Assembly: GCA_032821775.1 (NCBI GenBank)
Contig: JAVLRN010000011.1
Span: 1,240,001 to 1,304,000, forward strand
Length of the DNA: 64,000 nucleotides
Source of the DNA: Sanguinoderma infundibulare
Lineage: Eukaryota > Basidiomycota > Agaricomycetes > Polyporales > Polyporaceae
Direction of reading: 5' to 3'
Shown here: piece after piece, positions 56,932 to 64,000 of the stretch
Layout of the letters: every line of letters begins with the position of its first letter
How positions within the stretch are numbered: position 1 is the first letter of the stretch
Program-made: the position numbers and the translations under genes
Notes under the pieces: model-generated
Told to the model about the DNA's origin: nothing
Databases searched by the model: none
Seen by the model: the letters and a program-made list of their open reading frames with translations, nothing else

Positions 56932-58206
56932 CGCGGTGCGATGTACAAGGTGATGTCGACGTCTATTGACGTTCCAGGAAGCGAATAAAGATCCAAGGAG
57001 CGAGCGTAAACACCGAGAGGGACCAGGAAGGACGGGTAAGGACGGTGCACCAACGGCCAACAAATTTACAGAAGGACCGCAAGGGATGGTGGGGACTGGC
57101 TTTGTTGCAGTTGATGTGTTGATGGGTGGATGTCGATGTGGACCTGGACACCGCGCGTCCCCGAGCCGAGCCTTTCTCGGGTTAGCATACGGGGACCGTC
57201 ATCCCCGTACATAAACACGCCAAACCGCCATCGGCATTTCCGCTGTTTTGATCTACCAAATGCCGTCAATAAAATATCAGCGTCCAATGAACGAAGGCGA
57301 GAGACGGCGAGTGCGGATGGATCCTGGGCGGCCACAGGCCGCTGGCAGTTTGAAATGCTGATGACTTGGATGGTTGTGATACAAAACAGGAAGGTGCTGC
57401 ACAGCCTTTGGTGCTCTCCTCCATTTGGTCACCGGCCAGACGAGTTGATCCTGGGCTCGATCCATTATGTTCGCATCCAGGTAAGATTCAGTGCCAGTTT
57501 CCCTACAGTTTATGCTCTCATGCAGAGCTCATCCACAGGAGTAAAACGACACCACTGGGTTCTGGTTCGGAGATAGCGATCACTTTCAGCCTAAGTGCGA
57601 TCGGAAGATTGCACACCAGAAAAATATAGGGTGGGTTCCCTAACCAGGAAAACCCTTGCATCCATTCGCGTGTCATGAAGTCGTGGAAGTACTACTCTAT
57701 GCTGCGTGAACAAGTGCATACATAACGTATCTAGCGACTCATCATCTAATGGGTACAAGGGCGCGCGCGCACTGCGAAACCGAAAGCAAGACGACAAAAC
57801 GAAACTGTTGAATGCACGACGCCGTGACCGAAAGTAATGCAACTAATGTGATGTGGAAGCAAAAGGTGAGACGTGAAGATGAACGGGACAACAAGATGCA
57901 GCAGCGATGTCAGTGGTCATGAGGAAACTTGAATGCGCGTTGCAAATTGATGCATGGGGCCAAAGAAAACGAATGGAAGCAAAGGGCAGCAGCGAAAGCA
58001 CAGAATGAAGGAATGATGTCACTTGCAAATGAAGGGTCCGCATATCCACGAGAGTCCGAGGTGATCTCTCTCATCACCGGAACCTACAAACTCTCCTCGT
58101 ACAGCCCCCTCCGGCCCCAGTTCCGCCACGGCATTACAGCAGTGACAACCCAGGGACAAAGTTAGAGGAGCGCATTATGTCTTGAGCAGAAAATGGGCGA
58201 GGCGGT
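56932..58206. other. Intergenic 56.9-58.2 kb
   Basis: Upstream region of the O-fucosyltransferase-like gene and 3' flank of the following minus-strand gene. No supportable gene in about 1.3 kb. Confidence 0.5.
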
Positions 58207-59245
58207 CTAAATGCTGTCCGGCGTGGGTGTCCTGGGGAAGCTTAGCTCCGCGAACACGCCGTCGAGGCTGGCGTACTGGTGGTCCGGCACCCACGGCGAC
58301 TGCACAAAGTCCACGCCGGGCATGCGGACCGAGTCCAGGAAGGACGCCAGAAGCGGCGTGCGGGCCGACATCACCGCGCGCGGGTCCTCGAGCGGCGCGA
58401 TCGGGCGGAGGCGCACCGCCGGGTTGAGCGACGCCGCGACGGGCACCGCGGGCCCGGGCGACTTGAACGCGTGGGCGTTGGGCGACATGGGCGAGCCCAC
58501 GAGCCCGAGGGCAAGCAGGCCGACCACGAGGCTGGGGAGCACATGCGTGGTCAGTACATCGGGTGTCGGGGGCATTGCGTTGGAAATTGTGTGGTGATGG
58601 TGCGAAAACTCACCCAGACTTCTTGCCCCCCGCCCACGAGTCGAAGGACGCCATACCGAGGTCGGCGGCATACTGCCTGGCGACAGCGGAGTTCATTGGA
58701 ACCTCCTCGGGCTCAGTCGTGACGTCGACCGAGATCGGAGCGCGGGGGGAGCGGCGGGCGGCGCGCCTGCTGGCGAACGACCCAGAGCCCAATTGCTTCG
58801 TGGGCTTTGGGAGCGTCCGGGACTGCCGCGTTCTTGGGGACGCTATGGACACGTAACAAGGAAGCGACATGAACACTGCAGGACAGGGATGGGTCAAAGA
58901 ATAGGGAAACGCACCAAGGATATCGGCAGCAAGAACTTCTGCGGTAGTGTCGTCGTCCAAGAGCCTGCTCAGGCTAGCTTCGTAGTCGTGTGCGGACTTG
59001 AGCCAGGAGTTGAAACGGGAAAGAGTCTTTGGGTCAAGGCCGGAGTGTTTGAGAGGAATATCGATGCCAATGGGGGACTGGGAGCGACTCAGACTGGCAA
59101 TCTCTTCAGCGATCGTCATAGCGAGCTCGGTGATGGCGGCTTTCTCTGGCGGCGCAGTGGGGCAGCGGACGGAAAGCGACGGGCGTGCGGCAGCGGCGAC
59201 TTCCATGACGTTAATGGTGGGGGTGGCAGCGAGCTTGGCGTTCAT
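58207..59245 (-). CDS. Unrecognised protein with one possible membrane segment
   Basis: Minus strand, three exons: 58915-59245, 58614-58842, 58207-58531, giving 294 residues. The N-terminus (about 1-110) is Ala-rich and helical: TELAMTIAEEIASLSRSQ, PKTLSRFNSWLKSAHDYEASL, LLDDDTTAEVLAADIL. The middle is basic (RRAARRSPRAP), then SAVARQYAADLGMASFDSWAGGKKSG. Exon 3 opens with a short hydrophobic run (LVVGLLALGLVGSP) that could span a membrane, and continues with Pro/Ala-rich sequence. The joins keep frame with GT..AG ends. An alternative acceptor at the second intron start (CCTGCAG) would add 9 codons. No family recognised and no function proposed. Confidence 0.65.
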
Positions 59246-61110
59246 GACGGATGGCGGGCGTGAAGAATCGTTTGTGCGTTACTTTGGATTTGCGTTTGCG
59301 AAAGTGACTGTAAGCTCCTTTGAAAGATGGAATGGAGAAAGTGGATGACTAGAAGGTGAAGAAGGAGCTGTACAATCGACCTGCGATGTGCGAAGGAAAA
59401 AAGGTGGCCACTGGGGTGAAAGTGGGAGGGAACCGGAGGAAGGGCTGCACAGGCGGTGGCCTACTTGAAGGATGCGAACCGCTCGGTTGTCAGTGTGTCG
59501 GCGTCGCCTGGTCGACTCGCATTGCTCATAGGTCTCGGCGCATGGAGCCTCCTCCCGGCAACAGATGATGGCCCGAGTTGTTATGGGGGGGCCTGTATGC
59601 TGATCGTACATCGCCTCCTGCGATCAGTCGCGACGTCTATCATTGGTCAACCCACCTCGTCCCATCTACACCTTCCGTCTGCTTTGGATTGCAACAGCCA
59701 TTCATGACACCCAGAGATAGCCCAAGAATATCGTAGAAGTGCAGATGTCAGAACGACGTTGCGCGAGACCAGCACACGAGCAACAGCAGGGGAAAGGGTG
59801 TCAACTACGGGTGAGGCAGGACAGGCGGTGCAGAGAATCGTAACTGCTCCCGGCCACGTGGGCGCGTTTCCGCAGCCTCGAGGCTACACATCTCCCAAGC
59901 TCAACGGCGCCTTGAAGTCACAACGGCGACCATCGGTACAACATCCTGTCGCCTGCACACAGTCCCGGTTCCGTCAATCGTCAACTGTCCACTGTTCTTA
60001 TTGTAATCAACATTCGACCATCTCCCTCCATCGCCGACAATCACATCCACCATAGGTCCGAAGACATGCCCATCATGATCTTCGCACCCCTGCCGTCTTC
60101 CTATCTATCATTTGCAGAAGCGACCCGACCTCCACCCCACGAGGTGATAGGACGTGCTGACCTCGCACCGCGTTTCGGGCCTCAGGGTTTCCGTGCTTGC
60201 CGGTAATCACCAGGGTCTTTGGGCTCAAAGTTGCTTACTTCATCTCAAGCACTGCGCTTGCGCAGTAACCAGTCCAAGTGCATGTCTCGACGGTGCCATG
60301 TTTATGTAGCGCTACTTTCGCCTTGTTCGTATTCTTCTATCACCAAAGCAGGAGCAGGAACCTGCCTTCGCAGTGGCATATCCCGCGTTTCATTGGGCTA
60401 TGACCACCGATGACCTGCGAAAGGTAGAGAAGTGAATCTTGCATCCAGATCATGATGAAATAGACTATTCGCAGGTGATGCAGATGTCTCACCGATCACA
60501 CGGATGTAACGACTAGCTCGAGAACGCCGGCAAGAATTGCTGCGAGTCATGCTATTACATAAGACAGGTCGTGTCGATTGTGAGGGAAGAACAAGCAGAC
60601 AGACGATAGTTCCCGTCTCGCATAACATTGTAAGCAGTGATGCTTTGCACAGGGATGACCCGACGACACGACGGACTTCGTGCCGATGGGAAGACGGTGG
60701 ATAGCCCCATGCCGCATGCGTTCCCGTCTATAAGAATAGATGGGCCTCGCCGAAGTCGGGAGCGTGGCCGAGGATGTGCAGCGCGAGAATGAACCTGTTC
60801 GCGTGGACGGAGAACCTGACCGAATCAGCTCGTAGTGAGAACCGAGGTCGAGGATGTCGCCATTCCGACCACCAGTCCGTAGTGGAGTGGATCCCGACGG
60901 GCAGGAACTCAGCGCAACGATGGACAGCCAATCTGCGCAGCTCGTCAGCGTCCTGATGTCCTTCGAGAATCGGTATTCATGATTCACCGCAGGTGGCCTC
61001 GATTGCAGCCAGCCCCATCGCTTCTTGACCCAGTACCACCACCATCGCGTTTAGGCGCTCATCCCGTCCCCTCCCCTTCCTCGTACCCCGCATACTTGGT
61101 CACCTCTACT
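59246..61110. other. Intergenic 59.2-61.1 kb
   Basis: Promoter of the preceding minus-strand gene, then probable 5' end of the retroelement. The exact left end of the element cannot be placed because no target-site duplication is visible. A minus-strand open frame at 60728-60931 looks coding-like but could not be extended. Confidence 0.4.
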
Positions 61111-64000
61111 ATGGATCCCAACGAAAACCCCCCCGCTTCAGCCATTGTTTATCTCGAGAATTCGGCGCAACACCGGCTTGCCGCCAACTTCACCGTCCCC
61201 ACCTCCGCTCCGGAGGAGGCGTCTCTTCACATCCCCTCCCCCGCCCCCGACCAGGCCGGAGCACCCGTCCCCATGAATGAAGATGACGACGTCGACGATG
61301 ATGACTCCGATGACTCCGATGAAGACGACGAGGACCCCGACGTTCGCGTCTCCGACGACACTGCTGCTCGCCTCGTGGTGCAGGCATGCCTGCCTGCCCC
61401 CAACAACGTGCCGACACTCCCAGGATCCGTTCATGATTTCGCCTCCCCGGTCACTCTCACGCCATCTTCTACTCCCACGGCCCGCCCTCCCGGCCCGTCC
61501 ACGCAGGCTTCTTCTCCGGTCCCACCCGCCCCGGTCGCTCAACTCAGTCTGACCGCCATCATTGCGGACGCTCAACACGTCCTGCAGGTCAATGCCTTAC
61601 AGGGCGCCCACCTTCATGACATGACCTCCCCCATCACCCTTACCCCCACGCCCGTCCCCCGGGAGGCGGCCCCCCCTCCCTCCTCTCAGTTGGCACCACC
61701 TCACCCCGTGCCCACCCCGTCTTCGTCTGCCGCGCAGTCTAGCCACGCTCAGACCATTCTCTCTACATCTGGCATCCCGACCCCCGCCCCTGTGTTCACT
61801 CCTACTCGCGCCCCTCCCCCGACGGCTGTCGTCGATTCTAGCCGTCTCCCGCCACTCCTTGGGTACTTCGCACACGTGGCCACCCTTCACCCGCACCTGT
61901 CCTGGGCCATGTCCCCCCCCCCCTCCCTAGACCGCTCGACCATCCCTTTCGTCGACTTCGATAACACTGCCATCCAGCTTACCCGGATCCAGTACGGCTT
62001 GAACGCTCTCACCGAGAGCACTCCGGACCAGGTTCCCCCTGAAGCCCTAGCTGACCCAACCGTCAATGACATCAACCGCGCCTGGGACGCAGACACTTTC
62101 CTCCAGGCCGACGGTGCCGCCCGCCGCAAAGCATATCTTTGCATCGCACGACTCCTCCCCAACGCTTCCCTTCCCGATTCCCCGATTGACGACAAACTCC
62201 CCAATAAGGTCATCGAGATGCTTTCTGACGTCTCCCCTCCCGACCTGGCTCTGCTCCAGGAATGCACTTCCCTCTTCTTCCTCGAACGTCCCCGTATCTC
62301 CTCCCGCTCCGATTTCACTACTTATGAACTTGCCCGCTGCCTTGCCCTCCCTCCTTGCGTTCTCCACTTCCTTATGTACACCTACTCCTTCGTTTTTGAC
62401 TCGGCCCTTCATCTGGCCTTGCTCGTCAAGGATTCTTTTGTGGCCGCGTTCGCTTCCCCTTCCCATCCATATGCCGCTTATTTCCCACAGGTTCCCGCAG
62501 CAGGGCGGACCGCGCCAGACGCAGTTCCCCCCCGCTCCCCTTCCCCGCCTTCCCCCATGCGTGGCATCACCTCGGTTGGCACTGCCGGCTCCATGCATTC
62601 TGTCCACAACTCCGCCCCTGTCGACACCCCCCCTGGCCCGAGGGTGCGCTTTACTCCGGCCGCCATGGAGCACGAGAGCACTCCCTTCCCCGGTCCCGTC
62701 CCTGCTGCCGGCCCCCGCTGCGCTACGTGCAAGGGGCCACATCCCACCACCAAACACGCCCGCTCTGCCGCCTCCAAGCGGAAGAAGGGCAAGACTGTTG
62801 CCGGCGTCTCTTACGCCGTTGTGTCATCCTCCGGCACCGCTGGCTCCGCCACGACTGCGCAGCCTACCCCCAAGACCACCGTGCCTAAGGTAACCATTCC
62901 CGCCCCCACCTCCCTCCCTCCCCGCCCACTTTCTCCCCCTATCGCTCCTGTCCCCGCGGCTCCGGCTGCTCCCCCTGCTAACCCTCCACAGGCTCCCACG
63001 ACCCGGCAATCCCCCCAGGTGCCCCCCACCAGACCCTCGGCGTGGTCCCGCGGCCCCCCGCGAGTCAACGTTGACGAAATCATCAACTCCAAGATCTCTG
63101 CCCTCCCCAAGGGACACGCCACCGCCCACCAGTACCGTTTTGAACGCCCCTTCCCGCCCCACCTCCGGGAAACGGAGGCCAACATCCGCCGCCACCTCAC
63201 CTCTGACAACATCGCTGTCTCGGCTGTCCACTGGGGACCGGCTGGTTACACCCTCTCCGTCGTCACCCCCGGCCCCCTCTCCAACGACTACATCGAGCTC
63301 CTCGACATCTCGGTCGGCGAACTCCTCAAACTCCCGGCCCTTGAAAGCTCCGGCTTTAAGTATTTCACTGCTCTTGTCGTCCATTCCATTCCTTCACGCA
63401 TGCACCTCCTTGGAGGCGACTGCGTGGAGATTGATCCCCTCCTCTGTGCCAGGGAAGCTGCGGCCCGCGCTCCGGCATCGTCGCCTTGGCACTCCATTCC
63501 TGCTGACTGCATCATTGGCGCTAGGTGGCTCCCCAACCCCTCCCCCGACGCCGCCTCCCTCTACATCGACGTGCGCGAAGAGTCTCACCTCTTCGCGCGC
63601 GCCCGTCTCCTCCACAACAAGCCGCTCGAATTCGAGTTTGGGGTCGGACTTCGCCCGTCCTTGCTCTGCCCCACCCGCCAAACGGTCCGACTCTGTGCTA
63701 ACTGCCAGGGCCTGGACCACCCCACTACCTCATGCTGTAAGGCCCCCAAGTGCGCCGTCTGCGCTGGGGCTCACCGTACATACGACCATGTCGCGGTCGC
63801 CCCCACCGCTGTTGAGGCCTGTGCCAACTGCGGGGGTGACCATCCTTCTACTTCTCCTGCGTGTCCCAGCCGCCGCGCGCGGCTCGCTGAAATCAACCGT
63901 CCTTCACAGAACGCTAACGTGGCCCGCCAGATGGGGCTGCCCATCCCCTGCCGCTCTTGCGGCGTTTCCCACAAATTCGGCGTCCATGTACGCCCCCCGG
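61111..64000 (+). mobile_element. ORF1 of a probable LINE (non-LTR retrotransposon), 3' end off window
   Basis: One frame stays open from ATG 61111 to the window end, 963 complete codons, with no intron. This is unlike every host gene here. The product is Pro/Ser/Ala-rich with an acidic run (about 55-72). It carries several zinc-knuckle-like motifs: CATCKGPH (residue 537) and, near the end, CANCQGLDHPTTSC (862, a CCHC knuckle), CAVCAGAH (881), CANCGGDH (904) and CRSCGVSH (947). Clustered CCHC knuckles after a nucleic-acid-binding region (about 640-860) are typical of the gag-like ORF1 of fungal LINEs (Tad/CRE-like clades), which package element RNA. ORF2, with endonuclease and reverse transcriptase, would lie to the right of the window. 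The C-rich codon usage differs from neighbouring genes. An intact frame suggests a young insertion. A domesticated zinc-knuckle gene is the alternative. Confidence 0.72.

Noticed and set aside
60728..60987. Minus-strand frame with coding-like sequence (VGIHSTTDWWSEW)
   Set aside because: Looks coding-like but short, no start context or adjoining exons found; could be a gene relic, not supportable.
62066..62893. 275-codon Pro/Leu-rich plus-strand frame and overlapping minus-strand frames
   Set aside because: Off-frame shadows of the long ORF1 that runs through the region.

Overview
The window looks like a piece of an agaricomycete (mushroom-forming basidiomycete) nuclear genome, plausibly Polyporales. 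The signs are very intron-dense genes (introns mostly 50-70 nt with GT..AG ends), lineage-typical families (HsbA-like secreted proteins, GH51 arabinofuranosidase, a delta-12 desaturase with many tiny exons, IKS1-like kinase, PIL1-type eisosome protein, O-fucosyltransferase-like type II membrane protein) and a LINE-type ORF1 at the right edge. The species is inferred only to class level. All gene models were built by hand by joining exons so that reading frame, splice signals and family motifs agree.

Layout. 1-0.8 kb: 3' part of an unrecognised minus-strand gene. 1.8-3.5 kb: secreted, probably GPI-anchored, kelch-like protein. 4.2-13.8 kb: four tandem copies of an HsbA-like secreted-protein gene, each with seven exons, identical intron phases and duplicated flanks. 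14.2-17.8 kb: long-form tRNase Z (11 exons). 17.9-21.7 kb (minus): GH51 alpha-L-arabinofuranosidase with about 26 exons. 22.5-24.9 kb (minus): delta-12 fatty acid desaturase with 15 exons. 24.9-29.4 kb: no convincing gene. 29.4-33.0 kb: a small unrecognised protein and a SET/MYND protein. 33.5-38.2 kb: two protein kinases head to tail. 40.9-45.9 kb: an unrecognised disordered protein and a very long PIL1-like eisosome protein. 46.3-52.1 kb (minus): an MFS transporter with a stray copy of its last exon beside it, then two tandem CmcJ/AsaB-like oxidoreductases. 52.6-59.2 kb (minus): F-box protein, O-fucosyltransferase-like protein and an unknown protein. 61.1-64.0 kb: ORF1 of a probable non-LTR retrotransposon running off the window.

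How the genes may work together. Most are unrelated housekeeping or regulatory genes. Two local groupings are suggestive: the HsbA array (surface/secreted proteins amplified by tandem duplication) and the co-oriented MFS plus two CmcJ/AsaB-like genes, which could be a minimal small-molecule module. The most striking structural theme is microexons: clean in-frame exons of 3, 5, 8, 9, 14 and 17 nt in the GH51, desaturase and MFS genes, often sitting in or beside conserved motifs.
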